The notes below the pieces were generated by a model. It was given only the letters and a program-made list of their open reading frames with translations, had not been told where the DNA came from and made no database searches. DNA of 64,000 nucleotides from Gibbula magus (Eukaryota > Mollusca > Gastropoda > Trochida > Trochidae), in contig OW388299.1 of the NCBI GenBank assembly GCA_936450465.1, forward strand, positions 43,225,548 through 43,289,547. The letters run 5' to 3'. The number at the start of each line of letters is the position of its first letter. Within the stretch, counting starts at the first letter, position 1. The translations under genes were made by a program, and so were the position numbers. This document shows, piece by piece, positions 15,001 to 29,105 of the stretch.

Positions 15001-18000
15001 ACATCTCAGCCAAGTTTGATCCTGAAATATGCAGTTTGAAGAAAGTCATTAGGCTCGCTGACAAGACATGTAGTTTGTGGTCTTCTTTGACTTAGAAAAA
15101 TTTCCGTGTTTTTCGGCCAAATTGGCTATGCGACTCTCTGAAAGAGTGAATATAGATTAAAAAGTATGAGAGATAGAGGAAATCCGAAATAACCATTCGA
15201 TTGAACACAAGGTAATGAACATCTCAGCCAAGTTTGGTCCTGAAATATGCAGTTTGAAGAAACTTATTAGGCTCGCTGTCAAGACATGTAGTTTGTGGTC
15301 TTCTTTGACTTAGAAAAAATTCCGTGTTTTTCGGCCAAATTGGCTATGCGACTCTCTGTAAGAGTGAATATAGATTAAAAAGTATGACAGATAGAGGAAA
15401 TACGAAATAACCATTCCATAGAACACAAGGTAATGAACATCTCAGCCAAGTTTGGTCCTGAAATATGCAGTTTGAAGAAACTTATTAGGCTCGCTGTCAA
15501 GACATGGAGTTTGTGGTCTTCTTTGACTTAGAAAAATGTCCGTGTTTTTCGGCCATATTGGCTATGCGACTCTCTGTAAGAGTGAATATAGATTAAAAAG
15601 TAAGAGAGATAGAGGAAATCCGAAATAACCATTCCATGGAACACAAGGTAATGAACACCTCAGCCAAGTTTGGTCCTGAAATATGCAGTTTGAAGAAAGT
15701 CATTAGGCTCGCTGTCAAGACATGTAGTTTGTGGTCTTCTTTGACTTACAAAAATGTCCGTGTTTTTCGGCCCAATTGGCTATGCAACTCTCTGTAAGAG
15801 TGAATATAGATTAAAAAGTAAGAGAGATAGAGGAAATCCGAAATAACCATTCGATAGAACACAAGGTAATGAACATCTCAGCCAAGTTTGATCCTGAAAT
15901 ATGCAGTTTGAAGAAAGTCATTAGGCTCGCTGACAAGACATGTAGTTTGTGGTCTTCTTTGACTTAGAAAAATTTCCGTGTTTTTCGGCCAAATTGGCTA
16001 TGCGACTCTCTGAAAGAGTGAATATAGATTAAAAAGTATGAGAGATAGAGGAAATCCGAAATAACCATTCGATTGAACACAAGGTAATGAACATCTCAGC
16101 CAAGTTTGGTCCTGAAATATGCAGTTTGAAGAAAGTTATTAGGCTCGCTGTCAAGACATGTAGTTTGTGGTCTTCTTTGACTTAGAAAAAATTCCGTGTT
16201 TTTCGGCCAAATTGGCTATGCGACTCTCTGTAAGAGTGAATATAGATTAAGAAGTATGACAGATAGAGGAAATACGAAATAACCATTCCATAGAACACAA
16301 GGTAATGAACATCTCAGCCAAGTTTGGTCCTGAAATATGCAGTTTGAAGAAACTTATTAGGCTCGCTGTCAAGACATGGAGTTTGTGGTCTTCTTTGACT
16401 TAGAAAAATGTCCGTGTTTTTCGGCCATATTGGCTATGCGACTCTCTGTAAGAGTGAATATAGATTAAAAAGTAAGAGAGATAGAGGAAATCCGAAATAA
16501 CCATTCCATGGAACACAAGGTAATGAACACCTCAGCCAAGTTTGGTCCTGAAATATGCAGTTTGAAGAAAGTCATTAGGCTCGCTGTCAAGACATGTAGT
16601 TTGTGGTCTTCTTTGACTTAGAAAAATGTCCGTGTTTTTCGGCCCAATTGGCTATGCAACTCTCTGTAAGAGTGAATATAGATTAAAAAGTAAGAGAGAT
16701 AGAGGAAATCCGAAATAACCATTCGATAGAACACAAGGTAATGAACATCTCAGCCAAGTTTGATCCTGAAATATGCAGTTTGAAGAAAGTCATTAGGCTC
16801 GCTGTCAAGACATGTAGTTTGTGGTCTTCTTTGACTTACAAAAATGTCCGTGTTTTTCGGCCAAATTTTCTATGCGACTCTCTGTAAGAGTGAATATAGA
16901 TTAAAAAGTATGACAGATAGAGGAAATGCGAAATAACCATTCGATAGAACACAAGGTAATGAACATCTCAGCCAAGTTTGGTCTTGAATTATGCAGTTTG
17001 AAGAAAGTTATTAGGCTCGCTGTCAAGACATGTAGTTTGTGGTCTTCTTTGACTTAGAAAAATTTCCGTGTTTTTCGGCCATATTGGCTATGCGACTCTC
17101 TGTAAGAGTGAATATAGATTAAAAAGTATGACAGATAGAGGAAATACGAAATAACCATTCGATTGAACACAAGGTAATGAACATCTCAGCCAAGTTTGGT
17201 CCTGAAATATGCAGTTTGAAGAAAGTTATTAGGCTCGCTGTCAAGACATGTTGTTTGTGGTCTTCTTTGACTTAGAAAAATTTCCGTGTTTTTCGGCCAA
17301 ATTGGCTATGCGACTCTCTGAAAGAGTGAATATAGATTAAAAAGTATGAGAGATAGAGGAAATCCGAAATAACCATTCGATTGAACACAAGGTAATGAAC
17401 ATCTCAGCCAAGTTTGGTCCTGAAATATGCAGTTTCAAGAAAGTTATTAGGCTCGCTGTCAAGACATGTAGTTTGTGGTCTTCTTTGACTTAGAAAAAAT
17501 TCCGTGTTTTTCGGCTAAATTGGCTATGCGACTCTCTGTAAGAGTGAATATAGATTAAAAAGTATGACAGATAGAGGAAATACGAAATAACCATTCCATA
17601 GAACACAAGGTAATGAACATCTCAGCCAAGTTTGGTCCTGAAATATGCAGTTTGAAGAAACTTATTAGGCTCGCTGTCAAGACATGGAGTTTGTGGTCTT
17701 CTTTGACTTAGAAAAATGTCCGTGTTTTTCGGCCATATTGGCTATGCGACTCTCTGTAAGAGTGAATATAGATTAAAAAGTAAGAGAGATAGAGGAAATC
17801 CGAAATAACCATTCGATATAACACAAGGTAATGAACACCTCAGCCAAGTTTGGTCCTGAAATATGCAGTTTGAAGAAAATCATTAGGCTCGCTGTCAAGA
17901 CATGTAGTTTGTGGTCTTCTTTGACTTAGAAAAATGTCCGTGTTTTTCGGCCAAATTTTCTATGCGACTCTCTGTAAGAGTGAATATAGATTAAAAAGTA

Positions 18001-21000
18001 TGACAGATAGAGGAAATGCGAAATAACCATTCGATAGAACACAAGGTAATGAACATCTCAGCCAAGTTTGGTCCTGAAATATGCAGTTTGAAGAAAGTTA
18101 TTAGGCTCGCTGTCAAGACATGTAGTTTGTGGTCTTCTTTGACTTAGAAAAATGTCCGTGTTTTTCGGCCAAATTGGCTATGCGACTCTCTGTAAGAGTG
18201 AATATAGATTAAAAAGTAAGAGAGATAGAGGAAATCCGAAATAACCATTCAATAGAACACAGGGTACTGAACATCTCAGCCAAGTTTGGTCTTGAATTAT
18301 GCAGTTTGAAGAAAGTTATTAGGCTCGCTGTCAAGACATGTAGTTTGTGGTCTTCTTTGACTTAGAAAAAATTCCGTGTTTTTCGGCCAAATTGGCTATG
18401 CGACTCTCTGTAAGAGTGAATATAGATTAAAAAGTATGACAGATAGAGGAAATACGAAATAACCATTCCATAGAACACAAGGTAATGAACATCTCAGCCA
18501 AGTTTGGTCTTGAATTATGCAGTTTGAAGAAACTTATTAGGCTCGCTGTCAAGACATGGAGTTTGTGGTCTTCTTTGACTTAGAAAAATGTCCGTGTTTT
18601 TCGGCCAAATTGGCTATGCGACTCTCTGTAAGAGTGAATATAGATTAAAAAGTAAGAGAGATAGAGGAAATCCGAAATAACCATTCGATAGAACACAAGG
18701 TACTGAACATCTCAGCCAAGTTTGGTCTTGAATTATGCAGTTTGAAGAAAGTTATTAGGCTCGCTGTCAAGACATGTAGTTTGTGGTCTTCTTTGACTTA
18801 GAAAAATGTCCGTGTTTTTCGGGCAAATTGGCTATGCGACTCTCTGTTAGAGTGAATATAGATTAAAAAGTATGACAGATAGAGGAAATACGAAATAACC
18901 ATTCCATAGAACACAAGGTAATGAACATCTCAGCCAAGTTTGGTCTTGAATTATGCAGTTTGAAGAAAGTTATTAGGCTCGCTGTCAAGACATGTAGTTT
19001 GTGGTCTTCTTTGACTTAGAAAAAATTCCGTGTTTTTCGGCCAAATTGGCTATGCGACTCTCTGTAAGAGTGAATATAGATTAAGAAGTATGACAGATAG
19101 AGGAAATACGAAATAACCATTCCATAGAACACAAGGTAATGAACATCTCAGCCAAGTTTGGTCCTGAAATATGCAGTTTGAAGAAACTTATTAGGCTCGC
19201 TGTCAAGACATGGAGTTTGTTGTCTTCTTTGACTTAGAAAAATGTCCGTGTTTTTCGGCCATATTGGCTATGCGACTCTCTGTAAGAGTGAATATAGATT
19301 AAAAAGTAAGAGAGATAGAGGAAATCCGAAATAACCATTCCATGGAACACAAGGTAATGAACACCTCAGCCAAGTTTGGTCCTGAAATATGCAGTTTGAA
19401 GAAAGTCATTAGGCTCGCTGTCAAGACATGTAGTTTGTGGTCTTCTTTGACTTAGAAAAATGTCCGTGTTTTTCGGCCCAATTGGCTATGCAACTCTCTG
19501 TAAGAGTGAATATAGATTAAAAAGTAAGAGAGATAGAGGAAATCCGAAATAACCATTCGATAGAACACAAGGTAATGAACATCTCAGCCAAGTTTGATCC
19601 TGAAATATGCAGTTTGAAGAAAGTCATTAGGCTCGCTGTCAAGACATGTAGTTTGTGGTCTTCTTTGACTTACAAAAATGTCCGTGTTTTTCGGCCAAAT
19701 TTTCTATGCGACTCTCTGTAAGAGTGAATATAGATTAACAAGTATGACAGATAGAGGAAATGCGAAATAACCATTCGATAGAACACAAGGTAATGAACAT
19801 CTCAGCCAAGTTTGGTCTTGAATTATGCAGTTTGAAGAAAGTTATTAGGCTCGCTGTCAAGACATGTAGTTTGTGGTCTTCTTTGACTTAGAAAAATTTC
19901 CGTGTTTTTCGGCCATATTGGCTATGCGACTCTCTGTAAGAGTGAATATAGATTAAAAAGTATGACAGATAGAGGAAATACGAAATAACCATTCGATTGA
20001 ACACAAGGTAATGAACATCTCAGCCAAGTTTGGTCCTGAAATATGCAGTTTGAAGAAAGTTATTAGGCTCGCTGTCAAGACATGTAGTTTGTGGTCTTCT
20101 TTGACTTAGAAAAATTTCCGTGTTTTTCGGCCAAATTGGCTATGCGACTCTCTGAAAGAGTGAATATAGATTAAAAAGTATGAGAGATAGAGGAAATCCG
20201 AAATAACCATTCGATTGAACACAAGGTAATGAACATCTCAGCCAAGTTTGGTCCTGAAATATGCAGTTTCAAGAAAGTTATTAGGCTCGCTGTCAAGACA
20301 TGTAGTTTGTGGTCTTCTTTGACTTAGAAAAAATTCCGTGTTTTTCGGCTAAATTGGCTATGCGACTCTCTGTAAGAGTGAATATAGATTAAAAAGTATG
20401 ACAGATAGAGGAAATACGAAATAACCATTCCATAGAACACAAGGTAATGAACATCTCAGCCAAGTTTGGTCCTGAAATATGCAGTTTGAAGAAACTTATT
20501 AGGCTCGCTGTCAAGACATGGAGTTTGTGGTCTTCTTTGACTTAGAAAAATGTCCGTGTTTTTCGGCCAAATTGGCTATGCGACTCTCTGTAAGAGTGAA
20601 TATAGATTAAAAAGTAAGAGAGATAGAGGAAATCCGAAATAACCATTCGATAGAACACAAGGTAATGAACACCTCAGCCAAGTTTGGTCCTGAAATATGC
20701 AGTTTGAAGAAAATCATTAGGCTCGCTGTCAAGACATGTAGTTTGTGGTCTTCTTTGACTTAGAAAAATGTCCGTGTTTTTCGGCCAAATTTTCTATGCG
20801 ACTCTCTGTAAGAGTGAATATAGATTAAAAAGTATGACAGATAGAGGAAATGCGAAATAACCATTCGATAGAACACAAGGTAATGAACATCTCAGCCAAG
20901 TTTGGTCCTGAAATATGCAGTTTGAAGAAAGTTATTAGGCTCGCTGTCAAGACATGTAGTTTGTGGTCTTCTTTGACTTAGAAAAATGTCCGTGTTTTTC

Positions 21001-24000
21001 GGCCAAATTGGCTATGCGACTCTCTGTAAGAGTGAATATAGATTAAAAAGTAAGAGAGATAGAGGAAATCCGAAATAACCATTCGATAGAACACAAGGTA
21101 CTGAACATCTCAGCCAAGTTTGGTCTTGAATTATGCAGTTTGAAGAAAGTTATTAGGCTCGCTGTCAAGACATGTAGTTTGTGGTCTTCTTTGACTTAGA
21201 AAAATGTCCGTGTTTTTCGGGCAAATTGGCTATGCGACTCTCTGTTAGAGTGAATATAGATTAAAAAGTATGACAGATAGAGGAAATACGAAATAACCAT
21301 TCCATAGAACACAAGGTAATGAACATCTCAGCCAAGTTTGGTCTTGAATTATGCAGTTTGAAGAAAGTTATTAGGCTCGCTGTCAAGACATGTAGTTTGT
21401 GGTCTTCTTTGACTTAGAAAAAATTCCGTGTTTTTCGGCCAAATTGGCTATGCGACTCTCTGTAAGAGTGAATATAGATTAAGAAGTATGACAGATAGAG
21501 GAAATACGAAATAACCATTCCATAGAACACAAGGTAATGAACATCTCAGCCAAGTTTGGTCCTGAAATATGCAGTTTGAAGAAACTTATTAGGCTCGCTG
21601 TCAAGACATGGAGTTTGTGGTCTTCTTTGACTTAGAAAAATGTCCGTGTTTTTCGGCCATATTGGCTATGCGACTCTCTGTAAGAGTGAATATAGATTAA
21701 AAAGTAAGAGAGATAGAGGAAATCCGAAATAACCATTCCATGGAACACAAGGTAATGAACACCTCAGCCAAGTTTGGTCCTGAAATATGCAGTTTGAAGA
21801 AAGTCATTAGGCTCGCTGTCAAGACATGTAGTTTGTGGTCTTCTTTGACTTAGAAAAATGTCCGTGTTTTTCGGCCCAATTGGCTATGCAACTCTCTGTA
21901 AGAGTGAATATAGATTAAAAAGTAAGAGAGATAGAGGAAATCCGAAATAACCATTCGATAGAACACAAGGTAATGAACATCTCAGCCAAGTTTGATCCTG
22001 AAATATGCAGTTTGAAGAAAGTCATTAGGCTCGCTGTCAAGACATGTAGTTTGTGGTCTTCTTTGACTTACAAAAATGTCCGTGTTTTTCGGCCAAATTT
22101 TCTATGCGACTCTCTGTAAGAGTGAATATAGATTAACAAGTATGACAGATAGAGGAAATGCGAAATAACCATTCGATAGAACACAAGGTAATGAACATCT
22201 CAGCCAAGTTTGGTCTTGAATTATGCAGTTTGAAGAAAGTTATTAGGCTCGCTGTCAAGACATGTAGTTTGTGGTCTTCTTTGACTTAGAAAAATTTCCG
22301 TGTTTTTCGGCCATATTGGCTATGCGACTCTCTGTAAGAGTGAATATAGATTAAAAAGTATGACAGATAGAGGAAATACGAAATAACCATTCGATTGAAC
22401 ACAAGGTAATGAACATCTCAGCCAAGTTTGGTCCTGAAATATGCAGTTTGAAGAAAGTTATTAGGCTCGCTGTCAAGACATGTTGTTTGTGGTCTTCTTT
22501 GACTTAGAAAAATTTCCGTGTTTTTCGGCCAAATTGGCTATGCGACTCTCTGAAAGAGTGAATATAGATTAAAAAGTATGAGAGATAGAGGAAATCCGAA
22601 ATAACCATTCGATTGAACACAAGGTAATGAACATCTCAGCCAAGTTTGGTCCTGAAATATGCAGTTTCAAGAAAGTTATTAGGCTCGCTGTCAAGACATG
22701 TAGTTTGTGGTCTTCTTTGACTTAGAAAAAATTCCGTGTTTTTCGGCTAAATTGGCTATGCGACTCTCTGTAAGAGTGAATATAGATTAAAAAGTATGAC
22801 AGATAGAGGAAATACGAAATAACCATTCCATAGAACACAAGGTAATGAACATCTCAGCCAAGTTTGGTCCTGAAATATGCAGTTTGAAGAAACTTATTAG
22901 GCTCGCTGTCAAGACATGGAGTTTGTGGTCTTCTTTGACTTAGAAAAATGTCCGTGTTTTTCGGCCAAATTGGCTATGCGACTCTCTGTAAGAGTGAATA
23001 TAGATTAAAAAGTAAGAGAGATAGAGGAAATCCGAAATAACCATTCGATAGAACACAAGGTAATGAACACCTCAGCCAAGTTTGGTCCTGAAATATGCAG
23101 TTTGAAGAAAATCATTAGGCTCGCTGTCAAGACATGTAGTTTGTGGTCTTCTTTGACTTAGAAAAATGTCCGTGTTTTTCGGCCAAATTTTCTATGCGAC
23201 TCTCTGTAAGAGTGAATATAGATTAAAAAGTATGACAGATAGAGGAAATGCGAAATAACCATTCGATAGAACACAAGGTAATGAACATCTCAGCCAAGTT
23301 TGGTCCTGAAATATGCAGTTTGAAGAAAGTTATTAGGCTCGCTGTCAAGACATGTAGTTTGTGGTCTTCTTTGACTTAGAAAAATGTCCGTGTTTTTCGG
23401 CCAAATTGGCTATGCGACTCTCTGTAAGAGTGAATATAGATTAAAAAGTAAGAGAGATAGAGGAAATCCGAAATAACCATTCGATAGAACACAAGGTACT
23501 GAACATCTCAGCCAAGTTTGGTCTTGAATTATGCAGTTTGAAGAAAGTTATTAGGCTCGCTGTCAAGACATGTAGTTTGTGGTCTTCTTTGACTTAGAAA
23601 AATGTCCGTGTTTTTCGGGCAAATTGGCTATGCGACTCTCTGTTAGAGTGAATATAGATTAAAAAGTATGACAGATAGAGGAAATACGAAATAACCATTC
23701 CATAGAACACAAGGTAATGAACATCTCAGCCAAGTTTGGTCTTGAATTATGCAGTTTGAAGAAAGTTATTAGGCTCGCTGTCAAGACATGTAGTTTGTGG
23801 TCTACTTTGACTTACAAAAATGTCCGTGTTTTTCGGCCATATTGGCTATGCGACTCTCTGTAAGAGTGAATATAGATTAAAAAGTAAGAGAGATAGAGGA
23901 AATCCGAAATAACCATTCGATAGAACACAAGGTAATGAACACCTCAGCCAAGTTTGGTCCTGAAATATGCAGTTTGAAGAAAGTCATTAGGCTCGCTGTC

Positions 24001-27000
24001 AAGACATGTAGTTTGTGGTCTTCTTTGACTTAGAAAAATGTCCGTGTTTTTCGGCCAAATTGGCTATGCGACTCTCTGTATGAGTGAATATAGATTAAAA
24101 AGTATGACAGATAGAGGAAATGCGAAATAACCATTCGATAGAACACAAGGTAATGAACATCTCAGCCAAGTTTGGTCTTGAATTATGCAGTTTGAAGAAA
24201 CTTATTAGGCTCGCTGTCAAGACATGGAGTTTGTGGTCTTCTTTGACTTAGAAAAATGTCCGTGTTTTTCGGCCAAATTGGCTATGCGACTCTCTGAAAG
24301 AGTGAATATAGATTAAAAAGTAAGAGAGATAGAGGAAATCCGAAATAACCATTCGATAGAACACAAGGTAATGAACATCTCAGCCAAGTTTGGTCTTGAA
24401 GTATGCAGTTTGAAGAAAGTTATTAGGCTCGCTGTCAAGACATGTAGTTTGTGTTCTTCTTTGACTTAGAAAAATGTCCGTGTTTTTCGGCCATATTGGC
24501 TATGCGACTCTCTGTAAGGGTGAATATAGATTAAAAAGTAAGAGAGATAGAGGAAATCCGAAATAACCATTCGATTGAACACAAGGTAATGGACATCTCA
24601 GCCAAGTTTGGTCCTGAAATATGCAGTTTCAAGAAAGTTATTAGGCTCGCTGTCAAGACATGTAGTTTGTGGTCTTCTTTGACTTAGAACAATTTCCGTG
24701 TTTTTCGGCCAAATTGGCTATGCGACTCTCTGTAAGAGTGAATATAGATTAAAAAGTATGAGAGATAGAGGAAATCCGAAATAACCATTCGATTGAACAC
24801 AAGGTAATGAACATCTCAGCCAAGTTTGGTCCTGAAATATGCAGTTTCAAGAAAGTTATTAGGCTCGCTGTCAAGACATGTAGTTTGTGGTCTTCTTTGA
24901 CTTAGAAAAAATTCCGTGTTTTTCGGCTAAATTGGCTATGCGACTCTCTGTAAGAGTGAATATAGATTAAAAAGTATGACAGATAGAGGAAATACGAAAT
25001 AACCATTCCATAGAACACAAGGTAATGAACATCTCAGCCAAGTTTGGTCCTGAAATATGCAGTTTGAAGAAACTTATTAGGCTCGCTGTCAAGACATGGA
25101 GTTTGTGGTCTTCTTTGACTTAGAAAAATGTCCGTGTTTTTCGGCCATATTGGCTATGCGACTCTCTGTAAGAGTGAATATAGATTAAAAAGTAAGAGAG
25201 ATAGAGGAAATCCGAAATAACCATTCGATAGAACACAAGGTAATGAACACCTCAGCCAAGTTTGGTCCTGAAATATGCAGTTTGAAGAAAATCATTAGGC
25301 TCGCTGTCAAGACATGTAGTTTGTGGTCTTCTTTGACTTAGAAAAATGTCCGTGTTTTTCGGCCAAATTTTCTATGCGACTCTCTGTAAGAGTGAATATA
25401 GATTAAAAAGTATGACAGATAGAGGAAATGCGAAATAACCATTCGATAGAACACAAGGTAATGAACATCTCAGCCAAGTTTGGTCCTGAAATATGCAGTT
25501 TGAAGAAAGTCATTAGGCTCGCTGTCAAGACATGTAGTTTGTGGTCTTCTTTGACTTAGAAAAATTTCCGTGTTTTTCGGCCAAATTGGCTATGCGACTC
25601 TCTGTAAGAGTGAATATAGATTAAAAAGTATGAGAGATAGAGGAAATCCGAAATAAACATTCGATTGAACACAAGGTAATGAACATCTCAGCCAAGTTTG
25701 GTCCTGAAATATGCAGTTTCAAGAAAGTTATTAGGCTCGCTGTCAAGACATGTAGTTTGTGGTCTTCTTTGACTTAGAAAAAATTCCGTGTTTTTCGGCT
25801 AAATTGGCTATGCGACTCTCTGTAAGAGTGAATATAGATTAAAAAGTATGACAGATAGAGGAAATACGAAATAACCATTCCATAGAACACAAGGTAATGA
25901 ACATCTCAGCCAAGTTTGGTCCTGAAATATGCAGTTTGAAGAAACTTATTAGGCTCGCTGTCAAGACATGGAGTTTGTGGTCTTCTTTGACTTAGAAAAA
26001 TGTCCGTGTTTTTCGGCCATATTGGCTATGCGACTCTCTGTAAGAGTGAATATAGATTAAAAAGTAAGAGAGATAGAGGAAATCCGAAATAACCATTCGA
26101 TAGAACACAAGGTAATGAACACCTCAGCCAAGTTTGGTCCTGAAATATGCAGTTTGAAGAAAATCATTAGGCTCGCTGTCAAGACATGTAGTTTGTGGTC
26201 TTCTTTGACTTAGAAAAATGTCCGTGTTTTTCGGCCAAATTTTCTATGCGACTCTCTGTAAGAGTGAATATAGATTAAAAAGTATGACAGATAGAGGAAA
26301 TGCGAAATAACCATTCGATAGAACACAAGGTAATGAACATCTCAGCCAAGTTTGGTCCTGAAATATGCAGTTTGAAGAAAGTTATTAGGCTCGCTGTCAA
26401 GACATGTAGTTTGTGGTCTTCTTTGACTTAGAAAAATGTCCGTGTTTTTCGGCCAAATTGGCTATGCGACTCTCTGTAAGAGTGAATATAGATTAAAAAG
26501 TAAGAGAGATAGAGGAAATCCGAAATAACCATTCGATAGAACACAAGGTACTGAACATCTCAGCCAAGTTTGGTCTTGAATTATGCAGTTTGAAGAAAGT
26601 TATTAGGCTCGCTGTCAAGACATGTAGTTTGTGGTCTTCTTTGACTTAGAAAAAATTCCGTGTTTTTCGGGCAAATTGGCTATGCGACTCTCTGTAAGAG
26701 TGAATATAGATTAAAAAGTATGACAGATAGAGGAAATACGAAATAACCATTCCATAGAACACAAGGTAATGAACATCTCAGCCAAGTTTGGTCCTGAAAT
26801 ATGCTGTTTGAAGAAACTTATTAGGCTCGCTGTCAAGACATGGAGTTTGTGGTCTTCTTTGACTTAGAAAAATGTCCGTGTTTTTCGGCCATATTGGCTA
26901 TGCGACTCTCTGTAAGAGTGAATATAGATTAAAAAGTAAGAGAGATAGAGGAAATCCGAAATAACCATTCGATAGAACACAAGGTAATGAACACCTCAGC

Positions 27001-29105
27001 CAAGTTTGGTCCTGAAATATGCAGTTTGAAGAAAGTCATTAGGCTCGCTGTCAAGACATGTAGTTTGTGGTCTTCTTTGACTTAGAAAAATTTCCGTGTT
27101 TTTCGGCCAAATTGGCTATGCGACTCTCTGTAAGAGTGAATATAGATTAAAAAGTAAGAGAGATAGAGGAAATCCGAAATAACCATTCGATAGAACACAA
27201 GGTACTGAACATCTCAGCCAAGTTTGGTCTTGAATTATGCAGTTTGAAGAAAGTTATTAGGCTCGCTGTCAAGACATGTAGTTTGTGGTCTTCTTTGACT
27301 TAGAAAAATGTCCGTGTTTTTCGGGCAAATTGGCTATGCGACTCTCTGTAAGAGTGAATATAGATTAAAAAGTATGACAGATAGAGGAAATACGAAATAA
27401 CCATTCCATAGAACACAAGGTAATGAACATCTCAGCCAAGTTTGGTCTTGAATTATGCAGTTTGAAGAAAGTTATTAGGCTCGCTGTCAAGACATGTAGT
27501 TTGTGGTCTACTTTGACTTACAAAAATGTCCGTGTTTTTCGGCCATATTGGCTATGCGACTCTCTGTAAGAGTGAATATAGATTAAAAAGTAAGAGAGAT
27601 AGAGGAAATCCGAAATAACCATTCGATAGAACACAAGGTAATGAACACCTCAGCCAAGTTTGGTCCTGAAATATGCAGTTTGAAGAAAGTCATTAGGCTC
27701 GCTGTCAAGACATGTAGTTTGTGGTCTTCTTTGACTTAGAAAAATGTCCGTGTTTTTCGGCCAAATTGGCTATGCGACTCTCTGTATGAGTGAATATAGA
27801 TTAAAAAGTATGACAGATAGAGGAAATGCGAAATAACCATTCGATAGAACACAAGGTAATGAACATCTCAGCCAAGTTTGGTCTTGAATTATGCAGTTTG
27901 AAGAAACTTATTAGGCTCGCTGTCAAGACATGGAGTTTGTGGTCTTCTTTGACTTAGAAAAATGTCCGTGTTTTTCGGCCAAATTGGCTATGCGACTCTC
28001 TGAAAGAGTGAATATAGATTAAAAAGTAAGAGAGATAGAGGAAATCCGAAATAACCATTCGTTAGAACACAAGGTAATGAACATCTCAGCCAAGTTTGGT
28101 CTTGAATTATGCAGTTTGAAGAAAGTTATTAGGCTCGCTGTCAAGACATGTAGTTTGTGTTCTTCTTTGACTTAATAAAAAAAATGTCCGTGTTTTTCGG
28201 CCATATTGGCTATGCGACTCTCTGTAAGGGTGAATATAGATTAAAAAGTAAGAGAGATAGAGGAAATCCGAAATAACCATTCGATTGAACACAAGGTAAT
28301 GGACATCTCAGCCAAGTTTGGTCCTGAAATATGCAGTTTGAAGAAAGTTATTAGGCTCGCTGTCAAGACATGTAGTTTGTGGTCTTCTTTGACTTAGAAC
28401 AATTTCCGTGTTTTTCGGCCAAATTGGCTATGCGACTCTCTGTAAGAGTGAATATAGATTAAAAAGTAAGAGAGATAGAGGAAATCCGAAATAACCATTC
28501 GATTGAACACAAGGTAATGAACATCTCAGCCAAGTTTGGTCCTGAAATATGCAGTTTCAAGAAAGTTATTAGGCTCGCTGTCAAGACATGTAGTTTGTGG
28601 TCTTCTTTGACTTAGAAAAATTTCCGTGTTTTTCGGCCAAATTGGCTATGCGACTCTCTGAAAGAGTGAATATAGATTAAAAAGTAAGAGAGATAGAGGA
28701 AATCCGAAATAACCATTCGATAGAACACAAGGTAATGAACATCTCAGCCAAGTTTGGTCTTGAATTATGCAGTTTGAAGAAAGTTATTAGGCTCGCTGTC
28801 AAGACATGGAGTTTGTGGTCTTCTTTGACTTAGAAAAATTTCCGTGTTTTTCGGCCAAATTGGCTATGCGACTCTCTGTAAGAGTGAATATAGATTAAAA
28901 AGTAAGAGAGATAGAGGAAATCCGAAATAACCATTCGATTGAACACAAGGTAATGAACATCTCAGCCAAGTTTGGTCCTGAAATATGCAGTTTGAAGAAA
29001 TTAATTAGGCTCGCTGTCAAGACATGTAGTTTGTGGTCTTCTTTGACTTAAAAAAATTTCCGTGATTTTCGGCCAAATTGGCTATGCGACTCTCTGTAAG
29101 AGTGA
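1..29105. repeat. Satellite DNA array, ~218-bp monomer, ~133 copies, open at left edge
   Basis: The block GAAGAAAGTTATTAGGCTCG recurs at 1, 219, 437, 655, 872 and so on to the end, giving a 218-bp head-to-tail monomer with rare 1-bp length changes (for example one T fewer in the TTTTTCGG run near 728). Monomers differ at a limited set of positions: AAACTT/AAAGTT/AAAGTC, ATGGAG/ATGTAG, GTCC/TTCC, AAGTATGACAG/AAGTAAGAGAG, TTCGATA/TTCGATT/TTCCATA. Two short dyads sit close together in each unit: GCCAA-A-TTGGC and ACTCT-CTGTA-AGAGT. There is no interruption by other DNA apart from small indels (for example near 28175). The array starts before base 1. Short open frames across it are in-frame readings of the repeat and are not genes. 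A pericentromeric, subtelomeric or interstitial heterochromatin block are all possible. Confidence 0.98.

Noticed and set aside
1..29105. CRISPR-like array of direct repeats
   Set aside because: The whole 218-bp unit is repeated without unique spacers, and the context is an animal nuclear genome.
1..29105. CENP-B box in the monomer (TTCG....A..CGGG pattern)
   Set aside because: TTCGATAGAACACAA keeps TTCG and A but lacks the CGGG half, so it is not a match.
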